Shown in pieces: positions 17,538-29,354 of a stretch of DNA of 64,000 bases. Positions within the stretch are counted from its first letter, which is position 1, and the number at the start of each line of letters is the position of its first letter. A program made the translations under genes and the position numbers. The DNA lies in NCBI RefSeq assembly GCF_014083865.1, contig NZ_JACEFA010000003.1, positions 1 through 64,000 on the forward strand. Reading direction: 5' to 3'. The DNA is from Paraliobacillus salinarum. GTDB taxonomy: Bacteria; Bacillota; Bacilli; Bacillales; Amphibacillaceae. The notes under the pieces are model-generated. The model did not search any database and had not been told where the DNA came from. It saw nothing but the letters and a program-made list of their open reading frames with translations.

Positions 17538-17771
17538 CTACTTCGATAAACCATTTTTCCTTAGAACATCTAATTGTTTTTTACCCTTTTTGCTTACATA
17601 GTTATTGCCATACCAAGCATAGACCGATGATACAATAGTAAAGATCGTTGATATTACTTGCTCTACCAATTCTTCAGAAAAAGGAAGTGGTGATTTCCCA
17701 AACAAAACAAGCATTTGGTTAGCTAATGCCAATACAAGTAATGTTGTTCGAATGACCGTGCCTTTGTTCAT
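17538..17771 (-). CDS. Phage holin, SPP1/XhlB family
   Basis: A 77-residue small membrane protein with two helices (about 10-26 and 37-58), the linker GKSPLPFSEELVEQ, the family-typical WYGNNYVSKKGKK turn and a basic C-terminus. This matches the SPP1 holin/XhlB group, which forms lesions letting endolysin reach the wall. GAGGAGGGAG precedes the ATG at 17771. The amidase frame follows after about 40 bases, the order of PBSX-like lysis modules. No other phage gene is near, so the pair is a remnant or a domesticated lysis module. Confidence 0.85.
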   Translation of the reverse strand: MNKGTVIRTTLLVLALANQMLVLFGKSPLPFSEELVEQVISTIFTIVSSVYAWYGNNYVSKKGKKQLDVLRKNGLSK

Positions 17772-17797
17772 ATACTCCCTCCTCTATATTTAAAAGT

Positions 17798-17809
17798 TGC
17801 ATCGATGCA
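17798..17809. promoter_or_regulatory. 12-bp palindrome upstream of the holin gene
   Basis: TGCATCGATGCA is a perfect palindrome located 27 bases before the holin start, between it and the divergent K+ transporter gene. It could be an operator for the lysis pair. It does not match a LexA box that I can recognise. Confidence 0.3.
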
Positions 17810-17916
17810 CTACAATATTTATAGTTTTTTTATCAAAAAATGGCACGGCATCTATCAATCTCAGCTACTCTTATGATAGAAACATCTAAACAATAAAGTG
17901 TCTATCTATAAAAGAA

Positions 17917-17944
17917 TTGCATAATTTATTCATTGTTTTATAAT
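17917..17944 (+). promoter_or_regulatory. Predicted SigA promoter of the ktr gene
   Basis: TTGCAT (17917-17922), 16 bases and TATAAT (17939-17944) lie 33 bases before the start of the K+ transporter gene. No ydaO/kimA-type c-di-AMP riboswitch is visible between them. Confidence 0.65.
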
Positions 17945-17977
17945 AATAAATAAAATAACAAAAGCAGGAAGTATACT

Positions 17978-19306
17978 ATGGATAAACTAAAAAAAGTTTT
18001 TTTTACTATTTCACCACCAAAAATCTTAGCAATTAGTTTTTTGGTTATTATAGCAACAGGTACATTACTGTTAAAATTACCAATATCAACTACAGAACCC
18101 TTAAGCTGGTTGGATGCATTATTTACCGCTACGTCGGCTACTACGGTTACCGGATTAATTGTTGTAGATACAGCGACCTCTTTTACTAGAATTGGTCAAA
18201 TATTTATAATGATTATGATCCAATTAGGCGGGATTGGCTTAATGACCTTTGCTTTTTTCACTTTATTGATAATTGGTCGTAAAATATCACTGAAGCAACG
18301 ACTGTTTTTATCAGAAAGTTTTAATCAAGATCATCCAGGTGGAATTATTCGTTTAATAAAATTATTGATGTTATTTGTTTTTATTGTAGAATTGACAGCC
18401 TTTTTTATTCTCTCCATCGTATGGATCCCTAAATACGGCTTTGGGGATGGCTTATTTCACAGCCTATTTCATACAATCTCAGCATTTAATAATGCAGGTT
18501 TTTCAACTTGGACGAACAATCTTATCGATCATGTGCACGACCCAATTATTAATCTTGTTATCACAGCTTTGTTTATTTTAGGTGGTCTAGGTTTTACGGT
18601 AATTGCTGATTTAAGATTAAATAAAAACTGGCGAGCATTGTCATTACATACAAAACTGATGTTATCAGGTACTTTAGTCATTAATGTAATATCTGTTCTT
18701 GTCTTATTTTCACTTGAATACAGCAATCCAAATACAATTGGACCCTTTAACGACTTTAATAAATTAATTGCTTCTTATTTTCAAGCCGTTGCACCTCGAA
18801 CTGCTGGATTTAATACAATCGACATTGCATCAATGGAAGACGCTTCTTTAATGTATACCATGCTATTAATGTTTATTGGTGGCGGTACAGGTTCAACAGC
18901 AAGTGGAGTTAAACTAACTACTGTCATTGTAGTTATTTTAGCTACCTATTCTTTCTTAACTACTAAAGAAGAACCTGTCATTTTTGAACGAAGCATTTCT
19001 AGAGAAGTTATTACTCGCTCTCTATCGATTGTTAGTATAGGAATAGTAATTGTTTTCACCTTTACTTTTTTGTTAACCATTTCGGAAAATGCACCTTTCT
19101 TATCTATCCTTTTTGAAGTTATATCTGCGTTTGGTACGGTTGGACTGTCTACTGGATTAACTGGAAGCTTATCTGTGACTGGAAAGCTATTAATTATACT
19201 ATTAATGTTTATTGGTAGGCTCGGACCATTAACTTTTGCCTTTTTATTAGCCAAACCGCATCAAACAAATATCCGCTATCCAAAAGGAAATATCTATACT
19301 GGATAA
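17978..19306 (+). CDS. Ktr-type potassium uptake channel subunit (KtrB/KtrD)
   Basis: A 442-residue TrkH/KtrB family protein with four repeated pore units. The four selectivity-filter segments are TVTGL (near 58), NNAGF (near 172), RTAGF (near 274) and GTVGL (near 386), and the gating-loop region MFIGGGTGSTASGVKLTT is present. The length matches KtrB (445) and KtrD (449) of B. subtilis. No KtrA/KtrC RCK gene is adjacent, as for ktrD in B. subtilis, so KtrD is slightly more likely. It needs a cytoplasmic RCK ring, normally ATP- and c-di-AMP-responsive. It has its own promoter and a downstream terminator. Confidence 0.9.
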   Translation: MDKLKKVFFTISPPKILAISFLVIIATGTLLLKLPISTTEPLSWLDALFTATSATTVTGLIVVDTATSFTRIGQIFIMIMIQLGGIGLMTFAFFTLLIIGRKISLKQRLFLSESFNQDHPGGIIRLIKLLMLFVFIVELTAFFILSIVWIPKYGFGDGLFHSLFHTISAFNNAGFSTWTNNLIDHVHDPIINLVITALFILGGLGFTVIADLRLNKNWRALSLHTKLMLSGTLVINVISVLVLFSLEYSNPNTIGPFNDFNKLIASYFQAVAPRTAGFNTIDIASMEDASLMYTMLLMFIGGGTGSTASGVKLTTVIVVILATYSFLTTKEEPVIFERSISREVITRSLSIVSIGIVIVFTFTFLLTISENAPFLSILFEVISAFGTVGLSTGLTGSLSVTGKLLIILLMFIGRLGPLTFAFLLAKPHQTNIRYPKGNIYTG

Positions 19307-19310
19307 CAAG

Positions 19311-19347
19311 ACAAGCTACCACTCTTGATAGCTTGTTTTTATTTTTT
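19311..19347 (+). terminator. Rho-independent terminator of the ktr gene
   Basis: ACAAGCTA (19311-19318) pairs with TAGCTTGT (19329-19336), followed by a T-rich tail to 19347. Confidence 0.85.
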
Positions 19348-19361
19348 TGCCCATTTTTTAA

Positions 19362-19376
19362 AAATATCAGAAAATT
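19362..19376 (+). promoter_or_regulatory. CodY-like binding site upstream of ilv-leu
   Basis: AAATATCAGAAAATT matches the CodY consensus AATTTTCWGAAAATT at 13 of 15 positions. It lies just upstream of the predicted operon promoter. CodY represses ilv-leu in B. subtilis when branched-chain amino acids and GTP are plentiful. Confidence 0.6.
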
Positions 19377-19389
19377 TTCACTAAACCTG

Positions 19390-19418
19390 TTGACCTTCTT
19401 TAAAATTAATTGTATGAT
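19390..19418 (+). promoter_or_regulatory. Predicted SigA promoter of the ilv-leu operon
   Basis: TTGACC (19390-19395), a 17-base spacer and TATGAT (19413-19418). Transcription would begin near 19425 and give a leader of about 480 bases containing the T-box. Confidence 0.65.
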
Positions 19419-19463
19419 TGTCGACAACCAAATAAATAATTTATTCGTAATTGTTAAACAATT

Positions 19464-19478
19464 AATAATCAGAATTTT
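19464..19478 (+). promoter_or_regulatory. Second, weaker CodY-like site
   Basis: AATAATCAGAATTTT matches the CodY consensus at 11 of 15 positions and lies about 45 bases downstream of the predicted promoter. A site within the transcribed leader could act as a roadblock. Confidence 0.35.
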
Positions 19479-19559
19479 TCCAACTATAAAAATTTTGTTT
19501 AGAGTAAACTATTTTTAAACTTTAAAACTAAATAGGATTTAAATCATTGATGAGAAAAA

Positions 19560-19852
19560 AGGAATAAAAGTTTTGTATTCACAGAGAGCCGGGGTTGCTG
19601 GAAGCCCGGAAATACAAATTATTCTGACATCGTCTCGGAGTGTTAAATGGAACAGGTGAAACTAAGTATATTTAACCGGGTGTATTGAAAACACTCGTTA
19701 TTAAAAATCGAAGCTATTTGCTTAACCAAATAGCTTCCTAAGACAGTATCTGTAAAGGTACTGTAAATCAGGGTGGTACCGTGAAAAGTTAGACCTTTTC
19801 TCCCTTGTAATGCTGAATATATCGGCTTTATTAGGAGAGAAAGGTCTTTTTT
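19560..19852 (+). promoter_or_regulatory. T-box riboswitch (tRNA-Leu type) of ilv-leu
   Basis: The leader carries the stem I GA-rich motif AGAGAGCCGGGGTTGCTGG (19581-19599). A candidate specifier codon CTA (Leu) at 19662-19664 sits in the context GTGAAA-CTA-AGT. The T-box AGGGTGGTACCGTG (19770-19783) comes next, then a terminator: AGACCTTTTCTCC (19791-19803) pairs with GGAGAGAAAGGTCT (19834-19847), followed by T residues. Uncharged tRNA-Leu would pair with the specifier and the T-box bulge, favour the antiterminator and turn on the operon. A Leu specifier agrees with the ilv-leu gene content. Confidence 0.95.
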
Positions 19853-19902
19853 AATTATAACAGGTTAGAAAAAGGTAATTTAATACTCTTAGGAGGGATA
19901 AA

Positions 19903-21636
19903 ATGGTACAAACAAAAAACATGCAAGAGAAAAAAGTTACTACTTCACATCATGCACCAAAAACGGGAGCCGACTTATTAGTTGAATCGCTTATTGAAGC
20001 TAATGTAGATACTTTATTTGGTTATCCGGGAGGAGCAGTACTGCCAATCTTTGATGCATTATATAAAGCCAAAAAATCTTTTAACCAAGTGTTGGCTCGT
20101 CACGAACAAGGATCTATTCATGCTGCTGAAGGATACGCTCGTGTTTCCGGTAAACCTGGTGTTGTTATCGCTACTTCTGGACCCGGAGCTACTAACTTAG
20201 TTACCGGAATAGCTGATGCAATGATGGATTCTATCCCACTAGTTGTATTCACTGGACAGGTAGCACAAAACGTTATTGGAACAGATGCCTTTCAAGAAGC
20301 AGATGTAATGGGGATTACAACACCCATTACAAAGCATAATTATCAAGTCCGTTCAATTAGTGATTTGCCTAGAGTAATTAAAGAAGCGTTTCATATTGCT
20401 TCTACAGGCCGACCAGGTCCAGTTGTGGTTGATATTCCAAAAGATCTTGCCGCAAACCCTTGCAGCGATCAATATGATACAGATTTTTACTTACCAGGTT
20501 ATCAACCAACAACGAAGCCAAATCCAATGCAAATAAAAAAACTAGCTGATGCACTTCAAACAGCAAAAAAACCTATCATACTTGCAGGTGCCGGTGTAAT
20601 TATTGGAAAAGCGACAAACGAATTATTTAAGTTTGCAGAACAACACCAAATTCCTGTTACTTCAACCCTACTTGGTTTGGGAGCCTTTCCTGGAACACAT
20701 GAGTTATTTTTAGGGATGGCGGGTATGCACGGAACTTACACATCCAATAATGCGCTATATGAATGTGATCTTTTAATCAACATTGGAGCAAGGTTTGATG
20801 ATCGATTAACAGGAAACTTAGATCACTTTGCCCCATCAGCAATTGTTGCTCACGTGGATATTGATCCCGCTGAAATTGGTAAGAACATTACCACGCATAT
20901 ACCTGTTGTTTCGGATTCAAAAAATGCTCTAACCTTAATGCTTAAGCAAATCAACAGTTCAGGTGATTATCACGAATGGCTAACATACGTACAGGAAAAT
21001 AAAAAAGAATATCCATTGTGGTACAAACAACCGAAAGAAGGCATGATTGGTCAATGGGTTATCGAACAAGTTTACAAAGCTACAAAAGGAGAAGCAATTG
21101 TTGCAACTGATGTTGGACAGCACCAAATGTGGGCGGCTCAATACTACAAGTTTAATAGACCAAATCGTTGGCTTACATCTGGTGGACTAGGAACGATGGG
21201 GTTTGGTTTCCCAGCTGCTATTGGTGCACAGTTAGCAGCACCAAACGATAAAGTTGTAGCTATTGTTGGTGATGGTGGTTTTCAAATGACATTGCAAGAG
21301 CTCTCTATTCTCCAGGAAAGAAAGCTACCAGTTAAAGTTATTATCGTCAATAACGCTGCATTAGGCATGGTTAGACAATGGCAAGAAACATTTTACGAAG
21401 AGCGTTATTCTGAGTCTATTTTTTCAATACAACCAGACTTTGTAAAGCTAGCTGAAGCATATGACATCAAAGGAGCCAAGTTTGAAACAGAGCAAGAACT
21501 AATAGAGCAACTCCCTTCCCTTCTTGCAGATGAAGGACCTGCTCTTATTGATGCCCGTGTGTTGCAACAAGAAAATGTTTATCCAATGATTGCACCTGGT
21601 AAAGGAATTCATGAAATGATAGGAGTGAAACCATGA
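19903..21636 (+). CDS. ilvB: Acetolactate synthase large subunit
   Basis: A 577-residue ThDP-dependent enzyme that forms acetolactate or acetohydroxybutyrate, the first common step of Val/Leu/Ile synthesis. The N-terminal ThDP-binding part has [16 protein letters not shown], the catalytic Glu in [15 protein letters not shown] and [16 protein letters not shown]. The central FAD domain carries [11 protein letters not shown]. The C-terminal diphosphate-binding motif starts [12 protein letters not shown] (about 454) and ends with [12 protein letters not shown]. The ATG follows TTAGGAGGG. It overlaps the ilvN regulatory subunit gene by 4 bases and is controlled by the upstream T-box. Confidence 0.97.
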   Translation: MVQTKNMQEKKVTTSHHAPKTGADLLVESLIEANVDTLFGYPGGAVLPIFDALYKAKKSFNQVLARHEQGSIHAAEGYARVSGKPGVVIATSGPGATNLVTGIADAMMDSIPLVVFTGQVAQNVIGTDAFQEADVMGITTPITKHNYQVRSISDLPRVIKEAFHIASTGRPGPVVVDIPKDLAANPCSDQYDTDFYLPGYQPTTKPNPMQIKKLADALQTAKKPIILAGAGVIIGKATNELFKFAEQHQIPVTSTLLGLGAFPGTHELFLGMAGMHGTYTSNNALYECDLLINIGARFDDRLTGNLDHFAPSAIVAHVDIDPAEIGKNITTHIPVVSDSKNALTLMLKQINSSGDYHEWLTYVQENKKEYPLWYKQPKEGMIGQWVIEQVYKATKGEAIVATDVGQHQMWAAQYYKFNRPNRWLTSGGLGTMGFGFPAAIGAQLAAPNDKVVAIVGDGGFQMTLQELSILQERKLPVKVIIVNNAALGMVRQWQETFYEERYSESIFSIQPDFVKLAEAYDIKGAKFETEQELIEQLPSLLADEGPALIDARVLQQENVYPMIAPGKGIHEMIGVKP

Positions 21637-22157
21637 AACGCATCATAACCGCAACCGTGCAAAATCGAAGTGGTGTACTCAATCGTATCACCGGATTACT
21701 TCAAAAACGGCAATTCAATATTGAAAGCATTTCTGTCGGTCGTACTGAAGTCGAAGGAATTTCTAAGATGACTTTTGTTGTAGAAATTGAAGACAATCAA
21801 AAATTAGAGCAAGTAACAAAACAATTAAACAAGCAAATTGATGTTTTAAAGGTATCTGATATTACAGATAAAGCAATTGTCGCGCGCGAGCTGGCGCTAA
21901 TAAAAATCGTTAGCAACAGTCAGCTTCGATCAGAAATACAAGGAATTATTGAACCATTTAGAGCAACTGTTATTGATGTAAGTAAAGACACCTTGTCTGT
22001 CCAGGTTACTGGAAAATCAGATAAAGTCGAGGCATTAATCGACTTATTACGCCCTTATGGGATTAAGGAATTAGCTAGAACTGGTGTTACCGCATTTTTA
22101 AGAGGGCAACAGCCACAGCAATCACAAGAAAATATACCATTTTCTTTATTACATTAA
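21633..22157 (+). CDS. ilvN: Acetolactate synthase small (regulatory) subunit
   Basis: A 174-residue regulatory subunit with an N-terminal ACT domain ([36 protein letters not shown], residues 1-36) and a C-terminal ALS_ss_C domain starting near [12 protein letters not shown]. It binds valine for feedback inhibition and activates the large subunit. ATGA overlap with ilvB indicates coupled translation. The equivalent B. subtilis gene is called ilvH. The C-terminal tail [16 protein letters not shown] is low-complexity and probably variable. Confidence 0.96.
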   Translation: MKRIITATVQNRSGVLNRITGLLQKRQFNIESISVGRTEVEGISKMTFVVEIEDNQKLEQVTKQLNKQIDVLKVSDITDKAIVARELALIKIVSNSQLRSEIQGIIEPFRATVIDVSKDTLSVQVTGKSDKVEALIDLLRPYGIKELARTGVTAFLRGQQPQQSQENIPFSLLH

Positions 22158-22201
22158 GAAGTTAAATGAATCAATCATTTACTATAAAAAATTATAACTG
22201 A

Positions 22202-24782
<2,581 letters not shown>

Positions 24783-24801
24783 ATTGGAGGTAGACTTATA
24801 A

Positions 24802-25866
24802 ATGTCAAAGCATGTTGTTTTACTTCCTGGAGATGGAATCGGTCCAGAAATCATTGATGCCACCCAAGATGTACTCATTCATTTATCAAATAAATTCAAC
24901 CATACCTTCACTTTTGAAAAACAGGATATTGGAGGAAGTGCAATTGATTTATATGGCACTCCCCTTCCTGATCAAACTGTAGAGGCTTGTAAAGTAGCGG
25001 ATGCAGTCCTATTAGGTGCAGTCGGCGGACCAAAATGGGATAAGAACCCTTCCCATTTACGACCAGAAAAAGGGTTATTGGGCATTCGTAAGGCACTTGA
25101 TTTATACGCAAACTTACGTCCAGTTAAAGGCTTTCCTGCTTTAGTCAGTGCTTCCCCACTGAAAGAAGATATCATTAAGGGCAGTGATTTATTAATTGTT
25201 CGTGAATTGACAGGTGGATTATATTTTGGTACACCAAGTGAACGAGTTGAAAGTGGAAACGCTGTTGTAGACACACTGTATTACAAACGTTATGAAATGG
25301 AACGTATTATTGAGAAAGCATTTCAAAGTGCGCAAATTCGCAGAAAAAAATTAACCTCAGTAGATAAGGCAAACGTATTGGAATCAAGTAAGTTATGGCG
25401 AGAGATTGTCGAAGAAAAGAAATTAGACTATCCAGATGTAGAAGTCCATCATGAGTTAGTAGACGCTGCTGCTATGAAATTAATAACCAACCCTACTGAC
25501 TTCGATGTGATTGTTACTGAAAATATGTTTGGTGATATTTTAAGTGATGAAGCATCTGTACTAACCGGTTCTTTAGGTATGCTGCCCTCTGCAAGTCTTG
25601 CAGAAAATGGTGTTGGATTATACGAACCTGCTCATGGATCGGCACCTGATATTGCAGGAAAAGGTATTGCTAATCCAATTGCAACCATTTTATCTGCGGC
25701 CCTTCTATTACGCTATTCTTTCAATATGGAAAGGGAAGCTGAAGCCATCGAAAAAGCGATAGACAAAACGATCGCAGCAGGTTACCATACAGCTGATTTA
25801 AAGCTCGAGAATGGAAAGTGTTTAGGTACAAAGGAATTAACAGAAATCATTAAAGAATATATTTAA
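24802..25866 (+). CDS. leuB: 3-Isopropylmalate dehydrogenase
   Basis: A 354-residue NAD-dependent decarboxylating dehydrogenase. Visible signatures are [11 protein letters not shown], the substrate-binding region [26 protein letters not shown] and the metal/NAD region [29 protein letters not shown], followed by [19 protein letters not shown]. The length is normal for the family. GGAGG lies 11 bases before the ATG. It sits between leuA and leuC, with 19 and 28 base gaps. Confidence 0.97.
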   Translation: MSKHVVLLPGDGIGPEIIDATQDVLIHLSNKFNHTFTFEKQDIGGSAIDLYGTPLPDQTVEACKVADAVLLGAVGGPKWDKNPSHLRPEKGLLGIRKALDLYANLRPVKGFPALVSASPLKEDIIKGSDLLIVRELTGGLYFGTPSERVESGNAVVDTLYYKRYEMERIIEKAFQSAQIRRKKLTSVDKANVLESSKLWREIVEEKKLDYPDVEVHHELVDAAAMKLITNPTDFDVIVTENMFGDILSDEASVLTGSLGMLPSASLAENGVGLYEPAHGSAPDIAGKGIANPIATILSAALLLRYSFNMEREAEAIEKAIDKTIAAGYHTADLKLENGKCLGTKELTEIIKEYI

Positions 25867-25894
25867 ACTTATAAAACAAAGGAGTGAAACAATC

Positions 25895-27310
25895 ATGGGT
25901 AAGCCTAAAACGGTCATAGAGAAGATTTGGGATAAACATGTCGTTCATCATGAAGCTGGTAGACCAGACCTCTTATATATCGATCTTCATTTAGTCCATG
26001 AAGTAACTTCTCCCCAAGCGTTTGAAGGCCTTCGAATGAAGAAGCGTCGTGTACGACAACCTCATCTAACGTTTGCTACGATGGATCACAATGTTCCTAC
26101 CATCCATCGTAATGTCATCAAAGACGAGGTATCAAAAAAGCAAATGGACCAACTACAAAAAAACTGTGATGAGTTTGGAATTCCACTAGCAGACATTCAT
26201 CATAAACATCAAGGAATTGTGCATGTTATTGGACCAGAGCTAGGACTTACACAACCCGGAAAAACGATTGTTTGTGGTGACAGCCATACCTCTACCCACG
26301 GAGCTTTTGGTGCATTGGCATTCGGTATCGGAACAAGTGAAGTAGAACATGTTTTGGCAACACAAACGATATGGCAATCAGAACCAAAAACTTTAAATGT
26401 TAAAGTGGATGGTAAACTAGGTACAGGTGTAACTGCAAAAGACCTTATTCTAGCTATTATTGGTAAATTTGGAGTCAAGTTTGGAACCGGTTATGTGATA
26501 GAGTACACTGGCGAGGCGATTAGAGATTTGTCCATGGAAGGACGAATGACAATATGTAATATGTCCATTGAAGCTGGTGCTAGAGCAGGACTAGTTAGCC
26601 CCGATGAAAAGACGGTTGAGTTTTTAAGAGGCAGAAAATACGCTCCAAAAGAAGAGGATTTTGATCAAGTTGCAAGTGAATGGTTAGATTTAGCCACAGA
26701 TGAAGGCGCAGTCTATGATGCAACGGTTGAAATCAATGCGAATGAAATCGAACCTCAAGTCACATGGGGAACGAATCCAAGCATGTGTATTCCGATTAGT
26801 GGCAACATACCGAATCCAGATAACGCTGAAACAGAAAGTGATCGTAATGAAATCAATCATGCTTTAGCTTATATGGGCCTTGAAGCTGATCAACCAATAT
26901 CGACAGTTCCTATTGAGCATGTGTTTATCGGCTCATGCACCAACTCACGATTAGCTGATCTTGAACGTGCTGCAAGTATTATAAAAGGAAGAACGGTTCA
27001 TCCTTCAGTCAGAGCGATTGTTGTTCCTGGATCACAATCAGTTAAAACAGAAGCTGAAGAAAATGGATTAGATATTATCTTTAAAGACGCTGGTTTTGAA
27101 TGGCGAGGTGCAGGTTGTAGTATGTGTTTAGCGATGAATGGAGATATTGTTCCTCCAGGCGAACGCTGTGCTTCTACATCAAACCGAAACTTTGAAGGTC
27201 GACAGGGTGCTGGCGCTCGTACGCACTTAGTAAGTCCTGAAATGGCTGCAGCTGCAGCAATCGAAGGTAAATTTGTCGATGTAAGAAGCCTACCTATCCC
27301 TACTGCTTAA
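25895..27310 (+). CDS. leuC: 3-Isopropylmalate dehydratase large subunit
   Basis: A 471-residue aconitase-family subunit holding the 4Fe-4S cluster. Cluster cysteines are in FIGSCTNSR (about 347) and [13 protein letters not shown] (about 407 and 410); [21 protein letters not shown] provides active-site residues. With LeuD it isomerises 2- to 3-isopropylmalate. The start follows AAAGGAGTG. LeuD follows after 25 bases. Confidence 0.97.
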   Translation: MGKPKTVIEKIWDKHVVHHEAGRPDLLYIDLHLVHEVTSPQAFEGLRMKKRRVRQPHLTFATMDHNVPTIHRNVIKDEVSKKQMDQLQKNCDEFGIPLADIHHKHQGIVHVIGPELGLTQPGKTIVCGDSHTSTHGAFGALAFGIGTSEVEHVLATQTIWQSEPKTLNVKVDGKLGTGVTAKDLILAIIGKFGVKFGTGYVIEYTGEAIRDLSMEGRMTICNMSIEAGARAGLVSPDEKTVEFLRGRKYAPKEEDFDQVASEWLDLATDEGAVYDATVEINANEIEPQVTWGTNPSMCIPISGNIPNPDNAETESDRNEINHALAYMGLEADQPISTVPIEHVFIGSCTNSRLADLERAASIIKGRTVHPSVRAIVVPGSQSVKTEAEENGLDIIFKDAGFEWRGAGCSMCLAMNGDIVPPGERCASTSNRNFEGRQGAGARTHLVSPEMAAAAAIEGKFVDVRSLPIPTA

Positions 27311-27335
27311 CAATGAATCAAAGGAGGTTGTTCAA

Positions 27336-27926
27336 ATGGAGCCATTAAAAAAACACACTGGTTTAGTCTATCCACTTAATCGAGCAAATGTGGATACAGA
27401 TCAAATCATACCTAAACAGTTCTTAAAACGTATCTCGCGGCAAGGATTTGGTCAATTTCTTTTTTATAATTGGAGATTCGATGAAAAAGATCAGCTTAAA
27501 CCTGATTTTTCATTAAATGATCCTAAATATACGGATGCATCCATTCTGGTGGCTGGTGATAACTTTGGTTGCGGCTCTTCCAGAGAACATGCGCCATGGG
27601 CGTTACAAGATTTCGGTTTCAAAGTTATTATCGCCCCTAGCTTTGCTGATATTTTTTATAATAACTGCACGAAAAATGGTATATTACCGGTTAAATTAAC
27701 AGATGAGGAAGTACAACAGCTCATTGCAAATGCGGAAGCAGATGATTATTATTTGACTGTTGATTTAGAGGAGAAAATAGTGTTTGATTCTACTGGTTTT
27801 GAAGCAGACTTCGACTTAGCTGAATATCCAAGAGAAATGCTATTGAATGGTTGGGATGAAATTTCAGTTACACTATCCCACTCAAGTAAAATCGATGCAT
27901 TCGAAACTAAACATACCGTGCATTAA
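27336..27926 (+). CDS. leuD: 3-Isopropylmalate dehydratase small subunit
   Basis: A 196-residue swivel-domain subunit that completes the active site of LeuC. It has ANVDTDQIIPKQFLKR near the N-terminus and the conserved GDNFGCGSSREHAPWAL loop near 70-86, then the SFADIFYNNCTKNGILPV block. It is the last gene of the operon. No ilvD, ilvA or ilvE is present here, as in the B. subtilis ilv-leu operon, so those steps must be encoded elsewhere. Confidence 0.97.
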   Translation: MEPLKKHTGLVYPLNRANVDTDQIIPKQFLKRISRQGFGQFLFYNWRFDEKDQLKPDFSLNDPKYTDASILVAGDNFGCGSSREHAPWALQDFGFKVIIAPSFADIFYNNCTKNGILPVKLTDEEVQQLIANAEADDYYLTVDLEEKIVFDSTGFEADFDLAEYPREMLLNGWDEISVTLSHSSKIDAFETKHTVH

Positions 27927-27932
27927 ATTAAG

Positions 27933-27963
27933 AAAAAAGAGTTGCTCAGAGCAACTCTTTTTT
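27933..27963. terminator. Terminator of ilv-leu, bidirectional
   Basis: AAAAAAGAGTTGCT pairs with AGCAACTCTTTTTT around a tiny loop at 27948. It lies between the convergent leuD and lactonase genes. Confidence 0.88.
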
Positions 27964-27969
27964 TATTTA

Positions 27970-29019
27970 TTAGTAATTCAAGAATTTCACACATACTGCT
28001 TCTGGAGCAGCTACATCTGTTTGCAATGCTGTTAATCTCCCTGTTTGTTCATCTCTTTGAAAAAGTGTTAATGTGCCTGATTTTTGATTTGATGCAACTA
28101 AGAACTTTTCTGTTGGATCCAGTACAAAGTCTCTTGGCCAATTCCCTTCTGTTGATACCCACTCAATTAAAGTAAGTTCACCATTCGCTTCATCAACTGC
28201 AAATACTGCAATACTATTGTGCCCTCTATTCGCTACATAAACAAACTTACCATCTTTTGAAATGTGTATCGCACTTCCATCATTCGTATCTTCAAAATCA
28301 GAAGGTATTGCTTTGATTGTTTGTTTTTCTGTAAACGAACCGTCTGCTTCATTATAGGATAATACAATCACTTCAGAGCTCAGCTCAGTCATAACATAAG
28401 CAATAGAAGCATTAGGATGAAAAGCAATGTGTCGTGGCCCACTACCAGGCTTTGTCTCAAATGTTTGTACCCTTGTTAACTTACCTGCTTCCGCTTTATA
28501 AGTAATGATATTATCACTACCTAAATCAATTGCAATTACGAATTTTTCGTCTGGAGTAAAACCAGCAAAGTGCATATGTGGCTTTTCTTGACGTTCATGA
28601 GGACCCGAACCATCATGTTCAGCAACATCTGTAGTGGGCTGTAAAGAACCATCTGAGTTAGTTAGGTAAGATTCAACCTTTTTAGTATGATAATTAGCTG
28701 TAACTACGTTAGAGTTATCACTTTTTATACTCACATGACAAGGAGGTGAACCAGCTGAAGATTGGCTGTTTAATTTAGTAAGCTCCCCTGTTTGATTGTC
28801 AATCGTAAATGAAGTTACGCCACCATTCTCACCGTCTTTAGACACCGCGTAAAAATACTGATTGTCATTTGATACGGTAAGATATGTAGGGTTATCAAGC
28901 TTTGCAGCAGGTGTTACACTTGTAATCATTGATTTTTTTGTATCGAGTACAAATTTATACACCCCTTCACTATCTTGCTTTGTGTATGTTCCAACATAAC
29001 CAATAAATTGATTTCCCAT
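27970..29019 (-). CDS. pgl: 6-Phosphogluconolactonase (YkgB/Pgl family)
   Basis: A 349-residue seven-bladed beta-propeller lactonase, the same length as B. subtilis YkgB. It hydrolyses 6-phosphogluconolactone in the oxidative pentose phosphate pathway. Family patterns are FIGYVGTYTK at the N-terminus, repeated blades such as HDGSGPHERQEKPHMHFAGF (active-site His/Arg), GSGPRHIAFHP, GSAIHISKDGKFVYVANRGHNSIAVF and EGNWPRDFVLDPTEKFLVASNQ. The ATG at 29019 is preceded by GGGAGTGGAG; the longer frame upstream has no support. Monocistronic. Confidence 0.92.
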   Translation of the reverse strand: MGNQFIGYVGTYTKQDSEGVYKFVLDTKKSMITSVTPAAKLDNPTYLTVSNDNQYFYAVSKDGENGGVTSFTIDNQTGELTKLNSQSSAGSPPCHVSIKSDNSNVVTANYHTKKVESYLTNSDGSLQPTTDVAEHDGSGPHERQEKPHMHFAGFTPDEKFVIAIDLGSDNIITYKAEAGKLTRVQTFETKPGSGPRHIAFHPNASIAYVMTELSSEVIVLSYNEADGSFTEKQTIKAIPSDFEDTNDGSAIHISKDGKFVYVANRGHNSIAVFAVDEANGELTLIEWVSTEGNWPRDFVLDPTEKFLVASNQKSGTLTLFQRDEQTGRLTALQTDVAAPEAVCVKFLNY

Positions 29020-29090
29020 TTGAACTCCACTCCCTTTTAAATACTTTTGTCCATTATAACAAAACAACGAAAGAGAAGCTATGAATTAGA

Positions 29091-29122
29091 AAAGCAGACG
29101 AATAGCTTGATTCGCCTGCTTT
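29091..29122 (-). terminator. Terminator of the small DUF3918-like gene
   Basis: Read on the minus strand, AAAGCAGGCGAAT and ATTCGTCTGCTTT form a 13-bp stem with one G-U pair, followed by TTTT. On the plus strand the same position is an A-C mismatch, so the minus strand is favoured. Confidence 0.75.
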
Positions 29123-29138
29123 GTTTTTAATATACTTA

Positions 29139-29273
29139 TTACTGATGTTGGTTCATCGTTTTTGTCATATTTGACATCATATTACCCATGTCTTTATTTC
29201 TCATACTGTAATATGTTGCTGCTCCAACACCGATTGATGCTAAAATAGGAAGTATCATGTTTTTGTTTTTCAT
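29139..29273 (-). CDS. Small hydrophobic protein (44 aa), DUF3918/YrzQ-like
   Basis: A 44-residue protein beginning MKNKNMILPILASIGVGAAT. CAGGAGGTGAG precedes the ATG by 6 bases. One membrane helix is followed by YYSMRNKDMGNMMSNMTKTM, a Met-rich amphipathic tail. This resembles the short YrzQ/DUF3918 proteins of bacilli, but the match rests on pattern only. It has its own terminator. Function unknown. Confidence 0.65.
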   Translation of the reverse strand: MKNKNMILPILASIGVGAATYYSMRNKDMGNMMSNMTKTMNQHQ

Positions 29274-29354
29274 GCTTTCTCACCTCCTGTTAATACTATT
29301 TCCATAACACGTGGTTTTACTACAAGAAATATTTAACAGGATATTTTCATTCAA

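Noticed and set aside
16686-17771. A larger prophage
   Set aside because: Only a holin and an amidase are phage-like. The flanking genes are ordinary chromosomal ones, and no integrase, terminase, structural gene or attachment repeat was seen.
17772-17977. c-di-AMP (ydaO-type) riboswitch before the Ktr gene
   Set aside because: The leader from the predicted promoter is too short and lacks the conserved motifs.
19333-19518. Short open frames in the ilv-leu upstream region
   Set aside because: They lie in AT-rich leader and regulatory DNA with no ribosome binding site and low-complexity products.
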